DNA of 64,000 nt from Acidobacteriota bacterium (lineage in GTDB: Bacteria > Acidobacteriota > Blastocatellia > UBA7656): NCBI GenBank assembly GCA_040754075.1, contig JBFMDH010000031.1, positions 1-64,000 on the forward strand, read 5' to 3'. Made by a program: the position numbers and the translations under genes. The notes under the pieces were generated by a model. It was not told the origin of the DNA. It was given only the letters and a program-made list of their open reading frames with translations, and made no database searches. Below are positions 1-8,639 of this stretch, one piece after another (position 1 is the first letter of the stretch; each line of letters opens with the position of its first letter).

Positions 1-92
1 TTGGTCATCTGATCTAAAATCTGGTTGACGAAAGTCATAAGCCAATCTCCGATTGTCTGGTGTCTGGAAACATCCATTTAATCGGTATTGGC

Positions 93-338
93 TTATTTTT
101 TCATCTCATTTTTTGTCCGAACCATTGCATGATGATTGCGCAAAAGTTCTTCTATCGTATGATTCGTGCAGTTGCCGCGACGAATCCAAATCACTTTTGG
201 CGGGAAGCCGTAAAGCATACAAAGGTCGCTGAAATCGGCATCTTTTGTGACTAATAAATAATTTTCAATTTTTGCACGCTCTCAAACTTCCATGTCGGAT
301 GCTTTATCCAATCCCATATGATCAAAAAGTAATTTCAC
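93..338 (-). pseudogene. Broken DUF5615 PIN-like toxin
   Basis: This is the toxin half of a DUF433/DUF5615 pair. A GTG start overlaps the antitoxin stop (GTGA), and the frame runs 82 codons to a TAA. It begins KLLFDH and ends with the family's core, including LLVTKDADFSDL and PPKVIWIRRGNC. Two lesions are visible. A TGA at 282-284 falls in SDMEV*ERAK, where relatives usually have Trp. The roughly 20 residues that normally follow the first FD motif are also missing in frame. I infer a non-functional toxin; family members are PIN-like RNases by comparison only. Confidence 0.75.
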
Positions 339-559
339 TCTTGAACAACCATCAAACTTTTTTCCCGGTCAGCAGCGTAACTGAGACAGGCGCGAATGTC
401 TTCTTCGGTTAGATAAGGAAAATCATCAAGGATTTCCTGGTGCGTCATGCCTGCCGCTAAATATTCAAGCACATCATAAACCGTGATTCTCATGCCTCTG
501 ATGCAAGGCTTGCCGCCACGCTTTCCCGGCTCAATGGTTATGATGTTTTGATAATTCAT
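335..559 (-). CDS. DUF433 family antitoxin
   Basis: A 74-residue protein of the DUF433 (VapB45-like) family. It carries the hallmark ITIEPGKRGGKPCIRG and a helix-turn-helix-like second half (ITVYDVLEYLAAGMTHQEIL). The start was taken at MNYQNIITI because relatives begin there; the frame remains open 12 codons upstream. Its stop overlaps the start of the toxin relic by GTGA, the usual coupling of such pairs. It would normally bind and neutralise the toxin and repress its own promoter. With the toxin broken, it appears to be an orphan antitoxin. Confidence 0.85.
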   Translation of the reverse strand: MNYQNIITIEPGKRGGKPCIRGMRITVYDVLEYLAAGMTHQEILDDFPYLTEEDIRACLSYAADREKSLMVVQE

Positions 560-611
560 ATGCCTGATAGTAAAACTCACGCTTTTGGATAGCAAGCTAC
601 CTTAAATTGCT

Positions 612-3140
612 TTATTGCGTTCTCAGAATGCCGAGTGGTTTTTGCGTCAGCACATCCAAAGTCGAAATTGCGCCGACGATGGTGACTAACAAAATGGTTG
701 CCGCGACCCCGATGAAATTTAACTGCGGCGTGAATGCCCATTCGATGTCAAAGATGTATTTCGAGGTCGCGTAAGATAACCCTTCGGCGGCGAATGCGCC
801 AATGAGTCCCGACACCAATCCCAGCAAGCCATATTCGGCAAGCAGAATCACCAGCAAGGTTTTGCGTTTTGCGCCGAGCGTTTTTAAAACTGCCGCTTCA
901 TAGATGCGCTGGAATTTGGTAATCGCTATCGAGCCAATCAAAATCAACACGCCGCTCAAAAAGACAAACAGACCGGTAAAGGAAACCGTCAGCGTGACGT
1001 TGTTAATAATTCGCGTGATTGAGCGCACAATTTCAGTTACATCAATCACCGAGAGATTCGGGAATTTATCGAGCAGGCGTTTTTCAAAACGCGATTTTTC
1101 GATTTCGTCGGTTGGCCCGTTAATCGCTCCGACCATCATCTGCGGGGCATTCTCTAAAGTGCCCGGTCGGAACAAGACCATAAAACCGGTGCGCGAATTG
1201 CGCCAATCGACTTTGCGAATGCTCGTCACTTTCGCGGTCAACTTGCGCCCTTGAATATCAAAGGTGATGTTGCCGCCGACATCCAGACCGAGCAATCCTT
1301 TCATGCTCTCTTCAATGGAAATTTCACCTTCCGGTGAAGGCGTCGGTTCCCAGAACTCGCCTTCGATGACGCGCTCGTTGTATTCAAGGTTGGCTCTGAA
1401 AGTCGTCACATATTCGCGTCCAAGTCTGCCTCGTTCGCGCCGCATATCTTCATTCTCGAAATCAATGTCGCGTCCGTTAATCGCGGTGATGCGCGCGCGA
1501 ATGGTTGGCACCAGTAGCGGCTCTTCGCCGGTTTCCTGTTTGATGAACTGAGCGAGCGGTTGCTCCTGGTCTTTTTGCACATCAATCAAAAACATATTCG
1601 GCATATTCGAGCGTTTGCCCAAATCCAAATCGCGCAAGAGATTTTTTTCAAGCGATTGAATGGCGATGACCAGAAAGACGCCGAGGCCAACGACCATCAC
1701 AATCACGCGCGTTTGATTGCCTGGTCGATAAAGACTGTTGATGGCTTGGCGGAAAGCAAATGATTGAACATTTTTGGTGCGCCGCACGAGGGCGATGAGA
1801 AGCGAAGCTGCGAGATAAAGCAACCCCGCAGTGACAGCAATACCAAGCAAGAAGAAAAAGCCGACGCGCAGGGAACCCGCTTGCCACGAAACCAGGGCGA
1901 CGAGTCCTGCGACGACAATGAAACCTGTTGCCCAACGCATGAAATCGAAACGTTGTTTGACGTGCGCGACATCATCGCGCAACAACAGGTTCGGTTTGAT
2001 TTTGCGAATGCGCAAGAGTGGCAAAGCCGAAAATAGTAATGAAATGAGCACGCCGACGCCAATGCCTTGAAAGACCGCGTAAGGGCGAAGTTCATAAGAG
2101 AGATTTTCGGGAAGCAAATCCGCGAAATTATATTTCACCAGGGCAAGCACCCCACGCGCTAAGATGACGCCGAGCACACTGCCGGTAAAGCCGAGCAATA
2201 GAACCTGCGAAAGATAGGCAACGGTAACACGCGAGCCAGTTGCGCCGATGCATTTCAACACGGCGATGGATTTTTTCTTCTGCTCAACGAAAACCCGCGT
2301 GACGTTGGAAATGCCGATGCCACCAAGCACCAGAACCACCAAGCCGGTGAGCGACAAATAATCTTCGGCGCGTTGCAAAGAGTTATTCAAATTGCCTTCA
2401 GCATCGCGATAGGAACGCGCCGACACCAGTTGATTTTTGAGCGCGGCTTTCAGTTGTTTGGTGAGCGGTTCGGCTTGATTTTCAATGGTGGTGAATTGAA
2501 TTTTGCGCCGCGCTCGACTGCCAAATCCTGTAAGCCCTGTGGCTTCGACATCGGAACGCGCAATGAACAGACGCGGTCCCAAACGAAAGCCGCCACCGGC
2601 AACCCCGGGTTCTTTATCAAACACGCCGCGAATCTGAAATGTCGCTTCGCCGATTTTTATCGAATCGCCGACTTTCAAACTCAAACGGTCAAGCATAGCG
2701 GGCGAAGCCACCGTGCCGAAATTCTGTAGCAGGGAAAAATCGAAATTGCTGCCGTCCTGCATTTTGAATTCGCCGACCAGCGGGTAATTCGCTTCGATGC
2801 CTTTGAGTTCGACCATCATCACCGCTTCGTTCGCTTCATCGGCGGGACGCGCCATGGTCGCCGATTCGATGGTCTCTGTGCGACTGACAACGCGCGGCGC
2901 TTGCATCACCCGATTGATGATTTCGAGTTGTTCATCAGTCCACGGGCGGTCTGAATCGACCTGGACATCGGCGGTTAAAATGGCGCGCGCGTCACCGGCA
3001 ATGGCGCGGTTGACGTTTTGAATCATCGACCGCAAAGCAACGATGGCACATACGCCGATGGCGATGCAGACAAAGAAGAATAACAACCTGCGCCACGATG
3101 AGCGCAATTCACGGCGAGCCATTTGAATGATGAAATTCAT
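612..3140 (-). CDS. FtsX/MacB-type ABC transporter permease (YbbP-like)
   Basis: An 842-residue inner-membrane permease. The N-terminal membrane segment (RLLFFFVCIAIGVCAIVAL) is followed by a large periplasmic MacB-PCD-like domain, an FtsX block near residues 265-390 (ends with RIRKIKPNLLLRDD), more membrane helices, a second periplasmic domain and a C-terminal FtsX block. This duplicated layout and length match the YbbP family. It pairs with the ATPase gene upstream at 3398-4105; the 257-bp spacer holds a palindromic repeat. The substrate is unknown, probably a lipid or lipoprotein-type cargo by family analogy. It is complete, with a weak ribosome site. Confidence 0.9.
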   Translation of the reverse strand: MNFIIQMARRELRSSWRRLLFFFVCIAIGVCAIVALRSMIQNVNRAIAGDARAILTADVQVDSDRPWTDEQLEIINRVMQAPRVVSRTETIESATMARPADEANEAVMMVELKGIEANYPLVGEFKMQDGSNFDFSLLQNFGTVASPAMLDRLSLKVGDSIKIGEATFQIRGVFDKEPGVAGGGFRLGPRLFIARSDVEATGLTGFGSRARRKIQFTTIENQAEPLTKQLKAALKNQLVSARSYRDAEGNLNNSLQRAEDYLSLTGLVVLVLGGIGISNVTRVFVEQKKKSIAVLKCIGATGSRVTVAYLSQVLLLGFTGSVLGVILARGVLALVKYNFADLLPENLSYELRPYAVFQGIGVGVLISLLFSALPLLRIRKIKPNLLLRDDVAHVKQRFDFMRWATGFIVVAGLVALVSWQAGSLRVGFFFLLGIAVTAGLLYLAASLLIALVRRTKNVQSFAFRQAINSLYRPGNQTRVIVMVVGLGVFLVIAIQSLEKNLLRDLDLGKRSNMPNMFLIDVQKDQEQPLAQFIKQETGEEPLLVPTIRARITAINGRDIDFENEDMRRERGRLGREYVTTFRANLEYNERVIEGEFWEPTPSPEGEISIEESMKGLLGLDVGGNITFDIQGRKLTAKVTSIRKVDWRNSRTGFMVLFRPGTLENAPQMMVGAINGPTDEIEKSRFEKRLLDKFPNLSVIDVTEIVRSITRIINNVTLTVSFTGLFVFLSGVLILIGSIAITKFQRIYEAAVLKTLGAKRKTLLVILLAEYGLLGLVSGLIGAFAAEGLSYATSKYIFDIEWAFTPQLNFIGVAATILLVTIVGAISTLDVLTQKPLGILRTQ

Positions 3141-3238
3141 AAATCAATCCGGTTCAAATCAGTTTTTATGAGCAGTGAAAATGGTTTTGCATGTTCGACG
3201 GAATTTCACTCAATTTACCTTTGAGTTTGAATTTCCCA

Positions 3239-3307
3239 GCGGATAACGCGGATGCGACGGATGAGGACGGATAATCCGCGCTTATCCGCTTAATCCGCCG
3301 CATCCGC
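3239..3307. repeat. Palindromic GCGGAT-type intergenic repeat
   Basis: Repeated GCGGAT(G/A) units on the left are mirrored by ATCCGC units on the right (GCGGATGCGACGGAT facing ATCCGCCGCATCCGC), so the transcript can fold into a long hairpin. It lies between the permease and ATPase genes. A diverged relative with the same order of units sits at 52793-52843. Confidence 0.7.
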
Positions 3308-3397
3308 GGGGAACCCGGAATTCAAATAACGAATCGTGATTTTCCGTCTGAAATTTTATTTTCTGTCTGAAATCTCAAAACAACTTTTCATGGCAAT

Positions 3398-4105
3398 CTA
3401 AACAGAAAGTGCTTCGTTTTCTTCTACTGCCGCATTGCTGGTGCTGTCGCTGACCACGCGCCCGTCGCGCAAGGAGACCAGTCGGTCAGCCATCGCAGCG
3501 ATTTCGCGGTCGTGAGTAATCAACACCAATGTGGTTTTGCGTTTGCGATTGAGGTTGACCATCAACTCTAAAATGTGTCCGCCGTTTTTCGAGTCGAGGT
3601 TGCCGGTCGGTTCATCTGCGAGCAATATCGAAGGATTATTGGCAAAGGCGCGGGCAATCGCTACACGTTGTTGTTCGCCGCCCGACAGTTGCGACGGGTA
3701 ATGATGGGCGCGCGCCGTCAGTCCTACGTCTTCGATTAACTCTTTGGCATGCGCGAAAGCGTTTTTGGCTCCGGCGATTTCCATCGGCACCAGAATGTTT
3801 TCAAATGCCGTGAGCGACGGAATGAGATGAAACGATTGAAAGACGATGCCGATTTTTTCGCCGCGTAGTTCTGCGAGCGCATCTTCGTTTAAATCGTTAA
3901 TCGATACGCCGTCAATTTTTATTTTCCCCGAAGTCGGCGCATCAAGTCCGGCAATCAGTCCGAGAAGCGTCGATTTGCCGCTGCCGGAAGGTCCGACAAT
4001 GGCGACGAATTGACCATCAGGGATTACCATGCTTAATTCATCGAGAATGGTTAAGGTTTCACTGCCGGAGGCAACTTGCTTTGTAACTTTATACAGTTCG
4101 ATCAT
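3398..4105 (-). CDS. ABC transporter ATP-binding protein (YbbA/LolD-like)
   Basis: About 235 residues from the start used here. Walker A is GPSGSGKST, the signature is [14 protein letters not shown], Walker B is [13 protein letters not shown] and the switch His is in LITHDRE. The GNLDS ending is typical of the MacB/LolD/YbbA class, which works with FtsX-type permeases like the gene downstream. The open frame extends 41 codons further upstream, but that part is low-complexity and has no ribosome site. MIELYKVTK, preceded by AGG, matches family starts. Together with the permease it should form a complex at the inner membrane. Confidence 0.9.
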   Translation of the reverse strand: MIELYKVTKQVASGSETLTILDELSMVIPDGQFVAIVGPSGSGKSTLLGLIAGLDAPTSGKIKIDGVSINDLNEDALAELRGEKIGIVFQSFHLIPSLTAFENILVPMEIAGAKNAFAHAKELIEDVGLTARAHHYPSQLSGGEQQRVAIARAFANNPSILLADEPTGNLDSKNGGHILELMVNLNRKRKTTLVLITHDREIAAMADRLVSLRDGRVVSDSTSNAAVEENEALSV

Positions 4106-4326
4106 GTCGTCTACCTGAAAATTCTGCGCAGAGGATGAGCGTCCGCTCAAGCGTTCGGTGCCGGGCGTCCTTGGTTTTTTGACGTTCAGACGTTTTCGTC
4201 CCGCATCAACCCGAACAGATTCAATCATACACGCCGGAAGATAGCGGCGCTAATCGCCCAATGAGACTTCAATCCCCCTTCATCGCTCTACGGACAGAGA
4301 ATAAATTTCGTTGCGCTAAAAATATA

Positions 4327-4361
4327 TTTGACAAAGTCAAATATATAGTTGATAAAGTCAA
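4327..4361 (+). promoter_or_regulatory. Promoter with two MarR-type operator palindromes
   Basis: TTTGACAAAGTCAAA (4327-4341) is a perfect 15-bp palindrome. TTGATAAAGTCAA (4349-4361) is a near copy, 22 bp on in register. The first contains TTGACA (4328-4333), and a -10-like GATAAA (4351-4356) follows after exactly 17 bp inside the second copy. Bound repressor would therefore cover both promoter elements. The adjacent MarR-GNAT gene is the obvious candidate to bind here. Inference from sequence. Confidence 0.65.
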
Positions 4362-4390
4362 TGTTGTTTCAAACGTAAAGGATGGCGATA

Positions 4391-5323
4391 ATGATGACAA
4401 TCAGTAAACTGATGAAACAGATTGAGGCAGTGCGCCGGTTCAATCGGTTTTACACCAGGCGAATCGGGGCGCTGGAGGAACATTTGCTACAGAGTCCTTT
4501 TTCTCTGACGGAGGCGCGGCTGATTTATGAACTCGCGTACAGGGAAAAGGCGACGGCGACCGAGCTTGGCAGCGAGTTGGGTTTGGACGCAGGCTATCTC
4601 AGCCGCCTGTTAGCCCGATTCAAGAAACGCGGTTTGATCGCCAAACAGCCGTCCGCGAGTGATGGTCGCCAGGCAGTCTTGTCGTTGACCGAAAAAGGGC
4701 AACAGGCATTCGTGGAACTCAACGCTCACTCGAACGAGCAGATCGAGGCTACGCTCAATCAACTCTCGCCTTCCGAACAAAACCGTCTGGTCGGTGCCAT
4801 GAACACGATTGAACGGTTGCTTGGCGAACGTACCGAAAAAAACGTCCCCTACATCATCCGCCCTCACCAACTCGGTGATATGGGTTGGGTCACCCACCGG
4901 CAAGGATTGGTTTACAACGAGGAGTACGGTTGGGATGAGCAATATGAAGCGATGGTGTCGGAGATCGTGGCGAAGTTCATCCGCAACTTTGACCCCAAGC
5001 GCGAATATTGCTGGATTGCCGAGCGCGACGGCGAAATTATCGGCTCGGTCTTTCTGGTTAAGCGGTCGAAAACCGTCGCGCAATTACGGCTGCTGATGGT
5101 CGAACCGGGCGCCCGCGGACTCGGTATCGGCAAGCGACTGGTGAATGAGTGCGTGCGCTTTGCCCGTCAGAAAGGCTACAAAAAGCTCATGCTCTGGACT
5201 AACAGCGTGTTGGCTGCCGCCCGGCATCTTTATGAAGAAGCCGGATTTCAACTCGTTCAGGAAGAAGCGCACCACAGTTTCGGCAAGGACTTAGTGGGGC
5301 AGGTGTGGGAACTCAAGCTGTGA
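4391..5323 (+). CDS. MarR-family regulator fused to GNAT acetyltransferase
   Basis: Residues about 1-150 are a MarR winged helix (TATELGSELGLDAGYLSRLL as recognition region, then the wing near SDGRQAVLSLTEKG). Residues about 155-310 are a GNAT N-acetyltransferase with the acetyl-CoA loop VEPGARGLGIGKRL and the C-terminal ARHLYEEAGF. Such fusions are an established family, but the acetyl acceptor is unknown. AAAGG lies directly before ATG 4382 and 9 nt before ATG 4391, so the later ATG was chosen. Two palindromes upstream suggest autoregulation. It begins a same-strand run through the cupin, ThiF and esterase genes. Confidence 0.9.
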   Translation: MMTISKLMKQIEAVRRFNRFYTRRIGALEEHLLQSPFSLTEARLIYELAYREKATATELGSELGLDAGYLSRLLARFKKRGLIAKQPSASDGRQAVLSLTEKGQQAFVELNAHSNEQIEATLNQLSPSEQNRLVGAMNTIERLLGERTEKNVPYIIRPHQLGDMGWVTHRQGLVYNEEYGWDEQYEAMVSEIVAKFIRNFDPKREYCWIAERDGEIIGSVFLVKRSKTVAQLRLLMVEPGARGLGIGKRLVNECVRFARQKGYKKLMLWTNSVLAAARHLYEEAGFQLVQEEAHHSFGKDLVGQVWELKL

Positions 5324-5379
5324 AATATGTGAAGCCGCAGTCGAGTCAAACGCAAATAGCTTCTCGGAGGGATAAGCAA

Positions 5380-5868
5380 ATGAATGTTGACCTTGAAAAA
5401 CTAAATGCCGCTGTCGAATTCCTCGTCAATCGAAAAACTTTCTTAGAGACCATTGAGCAATTGAGCGAGGCTATCGAACATTCTCAAGAATCATTCGTCT
5501 GGTCAGTAATTGACCTGAGTTCCATAGAGTGTCAACTGCCTGAAGGTATTCAATCAAGTTGGATTTTTGTTCTAAAGAAGAATGCTTGGTCAGGGTGCCA
5601 TTATCATCCTAATAGTATTCAGCATATGGTGACCATCAAAGGACAGGGGATGGCGAAGGTCGCAGAGGAATACCAGCGGATGGTGCCGTTTGCAGCAAAC
5701 GATTCACTGACCGATAAATGGCTTGTAATAGGTCAAGGCGTTCCGCATGAATTCTTTCCGGAAAACGAGAATATGGTGGTTGTCTCTTTTCACACGTGCG
5801 CAGCCAGCGAGTTGGAAGAAGTCGATTGCGAGACGGGTGAAAAGCGAGTATACGAGCAAGCAAACTGA
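5380..5868 (+). CDS. Cupin-fold small protein
   Basis: About 162 residues. The cupin metal motif is visible as GCHYHPNSIQHMVTIKGQG (two His, a later His, then the turn Gly), and the second motif as GVPHEFFPE followed by VVVSFHT. The start is set by GGAGGG just upstream of ATG 5380; the longer open frame overlaps the preceding gene's end. Cupins of this size can be metal-dependent enzymes or ligand sensors, and the sequence does not tell which. It sits between the MarR-GNAT and ThiF genes, probably in one transcript. Confidence 0.75.
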   Translation: MNVDLEKLNAAVEFLVNRKTFLETIEQLSEAIEHSQESFVWSVIDLSSIECQLPEGIQSSWIFVLKKNAWSGCHYHPNSIQHMVTIKGQGMAKVAEEYQRMVPFAANDSLTDKWLVIGQGVPHEFFPENENMVVVSFHTCAASELEEVDCETGEKRVYEQAN

Positions 5869-5992
5869 ACAACTTTTGAGTTGAGTATAAACACCGGTCG
5901 TCGTTTACCAAACTGCTTGCAGTGGAAGCCGCGAAACTCAGTTCATCTGATTACTTTCAATGCCGTTCGCGGATTTATTGAACAGGCGCAAT

Positions 5993-7102
5993 ATGATTAA
6001 CACATACAATTTTGAAAATTTTGTCAATGAGGTCAAAGCGCCACCTGTTCAGCCGGAATTGAGCTGGCGGGCGGTGGTCATTCAGTTGACGCATGAGGCT
6101 TTGCCGGAGTTCAAGGATTTTTGCCGGCGTCAGCAGATTGCGGTTATTGATACGTTTGACCGGCAACTCGCCGACCTCGCTCTGGTGAAATTTCCGGACA
6201 CCCGAAACCTTAAAGAGCGGCAGTCGTTCGTCACCGACAGACTGGCGGCGTGTGGTGGGCAAGCCGTCTGCGGCAACTGGGTTTACCTGCCTTGGGAAAA
6301 GAAGGTTGCGCACCTGCTGAGTGAAGACGATTATTTCGAGGTAATCACCAACCGCAATCAAGACAAGATCACCCGTGATGAGCAGCAAGTATTGCGCACC
6401 AAACGCATAGGAGTAATCGGGCTGTCGGTCGGCGGTGAAGCTGCTGTGACGGTTGCCCAGGAACACTTGTGCGGCGAGATCAGGCTGGCTGATTTTGACC
6501 GGCTCGACCTGTCCAACCTGAATCGCCTCAACGCCGGTTTCGATGAACTCGGCACTGCCAAAGTGCTGATCGCAGCGCGCCGCATCGCGCGGATCAACCC
6601 TTATCTCGAAGTTAGAATTTTTGACGAAGGGGTGACGGCGGAAAATGCCATAGAGTTTCTGGATGGGCTAGACCTGCTCATTGAAGAATGTGATCACCTG
6701 CAAGTCAAACGCGATGTAAGACAACTGGCAAGAGGTCGTGACCTTAACGTCATATATGCTGCCGACGAACGCGGCTTCCTCAGCATTGAACCCTATCAAT
6801 ATTGTGCAGACTTACGTCCGTTCCACGGGCGCGCTGAACAACCGCAGCCGCCGCGCCAGTCCTTCCCGACACCGCTGGCGTTTATGCAGGCGCTCGCCCT
6901 CTGGTTGGGTGGTTGGGAAAATTTGTCCAAACGTTCGCAAGGCTCACTTGAGCGCATCGGTCAGTCGCTGTGCGGCTACCCGCAACTGGCTAGTGAGGCG
7001 CGCTATGCGGCAGGGCAACTTGGGCACGTCGCCCGCCGCCTCCTGCTTGGCGAAAAACTTCCCCCCTTCATCGGCAACCTAGACTTGGCTGAACTTATTT
7101 GA
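5993..7102 (+). CDS. ThiF/E1-like adenylyltransferase family protein
   Basis: About 369 residues. An N-terminal region of about 135 residues is followed by a ThiF/MoeB Rossmann domain with the nucleotide loop VIGLSVGGEAAV, the acidic strand LADFDRLDLSNLNRLNAG and the IEECDH motif. It resembles the E1-like half of the Rv1355c family but lacks the nitroreductase half found there. ThiF proteins activate a carboxyl group by adenylation, often the C-terminus of a ubiquitin-like carrier. No such carrier is encoded nearby. ATG 5993 was chosen because AGG precedes it. It ends 12 bp before the esterase gene. Confidence 0.8.
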   Translation: MINTYNFENFVNEVKAPPVQPELSWRAVVIQLTHEALPEFKDFCRRQQIAVIDTFDRQLADLALVKFPDTRNLKERQSFVTDRLAACGGQAVCGNWVYLPWEKKVAHLLSEDDYFEVITNRNQDKITRDEQQVLRTKRIGVIGLSVGGEAAVTVAQEHLCGEIRLADFDRLDLSNLNRLNAGFDELGTAKVLIAARRIARINPYLEVRIFDEGVTAENAIEFLDGLDLLIEECDHLQVKRDVRQLARGRDLNVIYAADERGFLSIEPYQYCADLRPFHGRAEQPQPPRQSFPTPLAFMQALALWLGGWENLSKRSQGSLERIGQSLCGYPQLASEARYAAGQLGHVARRLLLGEKLPPFIGNLDLAELI

Positions 7103-7114
7103 TAATTCAATCAT

Positions 7115-7840
7115 ATGAAAAAAATATTCTTCAGCTTGGCGCTGGTCGCCATCACCAGTCTGGCGGCTTGTCAAAATAACGCGAAAGAGGCTACCGCTGA
7201 TAAGGTATCCAATGCGCCATCGTCTCCTGCCTTGACCGCCAACAAGACGTCTGCGCCTCAGAAAAACTCGGCGAAGGTCGTCGCCTTCGGCGATAGCTTG
7301 ACCGCAGGTTACGGACTGTCGCCGCAACAAAGCTATCCGTCACTTCTGCAAGAGAAATTGCGTGCCGATGGATTTGATTATGAAGTCATCAATGCAGGAA
7401 TTTCCGGTGATACGTCGGCAGGCGGGGTGCGCCGCATTGACTGGTCTCTGGAAAGCGGCGATGTGAAATTTGTGATTATTGAACTTGGCGCGAATGATAT
7501 GTTGCGCGGGCAACCGGTCGAGGCGATGAAAAAAAATCTCAGCGCGATTATTGAACGCGCCAAAGCCAAAGGCGCAACCGTGTTGCTTGCCGGAATGGAA
7601 GCGCCAACCAATTCCGGTGCGGATTATCGTCGCAAAGTTCACGAAGCCTTTCCGCAACTTGCTAAAGAGCACCGTGTCACCCTGATTCCATTTTTTCTTG
7701 AAGGGGTAGCGGGTATGCAAACATTAAATCAACAGGATGGCATTCATCCGAATCCCGAAGGCACACGATTGGTTATGGAAACCGTCTATAAATATTTGCA
7801 GCCGTTACTGGAAAAAGCCCGACAGCAACCGGGTCGTTAA
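7115..7840 (+). CDS. SGNH/GDSL esterase, TesA-like lipoprotein
   Basis: 241 residues. Block I is VVAFGDSLTAGYG with the catalytic Ser, block III is ELGANDMLRG, and block V is DGIHPNPEG with Asp and His. The N-terminus is a lipoprotein signal (MKKIFFSLALVAITSLAAC), so it is probably anchored in an envelope membrane. TesA-type enzymes hydrolyse thioesters, esters and lysophospholipids. In many bacteria tesA lies divergently beside ybbA-ybbP, and the same arrangement is seen here with three genes in between. Confidence 0.9.
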   Translation: MKKIFFSLALVAITSLAACQNNAKEATADKVSNAPSSPALTANKTSAPQKNSAKVVAFGDSLTAGYGLSPQQSYPSLLQEKLRADGFDYEVINAGISGDTSAGGVRRIDWSLESGDVKFVIIELGANDMLRGQPVEAMKKNLSAIIERAKAKGATVLLAGMEAPTNSGADYRRKVHEAFPQLAKEHRVTLIPFFLEGVAGMQTLNQQDGIHPNPEGTRLVMETVYKYLQPLLEKARQQPGR

Positions 7841-8013
7841 AAAATTTATTGATAAAGTTAAATTTTTGCATCGTTTTGATTTTGATTTCCGTCTTTAAGC
7901 TATAGCAACCCTAATATCAAATGGATTTTAGGAAGTAAATGCCTGAATTTGCAGTTCTTTAGTGTCATCCCCGCAAAGAACTCGTGAATGAAATTTTGAA
8001 TAAGAAGTTAAGA

Positions 8014-8340
8014 ATGAATCTGAAAAAAATACTGGAATTAATAAATAAAGACTCGCAAACGGGTGGGGCTGGCGGGGAAGAGGGTCGTGACAAAACCCAT
8101 TGTCTTAGTGAAATCGAAATCGCTGCCTACTATGAAAACAGCATTCCTGCGGAAAAACGCGCCGGTATCGAACATCACCTGGCAGATTGTCACGATTGTA
8201 TTGACCTGCTGGTGACGTTTTCGAGAATTGCCGCTGAACTTAAACAGGAAAGCCCAAGCGATAGCTTGCCAAATGCCGAAGTGGAAAAACTGACCAATAA
8301 GGTTTTGAAGCTCATTAACGAAGATGATACCCACAACTAA
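8014..8340 (+). CDS. Putative anti-sigma factor, zf-HC2 domain
   Basis: About 108 residues with no transmembrane segment. The core HHLADCHDCIDLLVTF carries the H-x3-C-x2-C zinc motif of anti-sigma ZAS/zf-HC2 domains, followed by a helical tail. Such proteins usually bind an ECF sigma factor, but none lies beside this gene, so the partner is unknown. ATG 8014 has AGAAG upstream; a GTG at 7984 in the same frame is possible. The gene stands alone and faces the peroxidase gene across a terminator. Confidence 0.65.
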   Translation: MNLKKILELINKDSQTGGAGGEEGRDKTHCLSEIEIAAYYENSIPAEKRAGIEHHLADCHDCIDLLVTFSRIAAELKQESPSDSLPNAEVEKLTNKVLKLINEDDTHN

Positions 8341-8399
8341 ATCGTAGATAACTGTTCATCGCCTCCCTACCCGTTGACCGTTCTGGAAACCCATCTGAC

Positions 8400-8546
8400 T
8401 TAGAGCGATTTGCGATTGCTTTTACTCATAAGCGTCGCGGTCAATGACCGCTCTCTCAACATCCCCTGAGTTCCAGGGCAAGGCGCTCCAGGTTGAACCA
8501 GCGCGTCGTTAGCGAGTCGCTTGGACTCAATCACAAATGGCTCTAA
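8400..8546. repeat. MITE-like element with 19-bp terminal inverted repeats
   Basis: TTAGAGCGATTTGCGATTG (8400-8418) is matched in inverse orientation by CAATCACAAATGGCTCTAA (8528-8546), 17 of 19 positions agreeing. The 147-bp unit has no coding frame. A solo end with the same consensus occurs at 60668-60684, which suggests a dispersed non-autonomous element. Confidence 0.6.
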
Positions 8547-8573
8547 ATAAACCTTGCTGATGATTCAGGCAAT

Positions 8574-8612
8574 AAAAAAGCAGCGCGGGATTTATGTGCC
8601 CGCGCTGCTTTT
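8574..8612. terminator. Bidirectional rho-independent terminator
   Basis: AAAAAAGCAGCGCGGG and CCCGCGCTGCTTTT form a strong GC stem around an 8-9 nt loop, with an A-run on the left and a T-run on the right. It can terminate both converging genes, the zf-HC2 gene from the left and the peroxidase gene from the right. Confidence 0.9.
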
Positions 8613-8639
8613 CAGGAAATCGGTTAAATCGAAACCGGC

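Noticed and set aside
282-284. In-frame TGA in the DUF5615 gene read as selenocysteine
   Set aside because: Relatives have Trp, not Cys, at this position, and the gene also has an internal deletion. No SECIS-like hairpin is evident after it.
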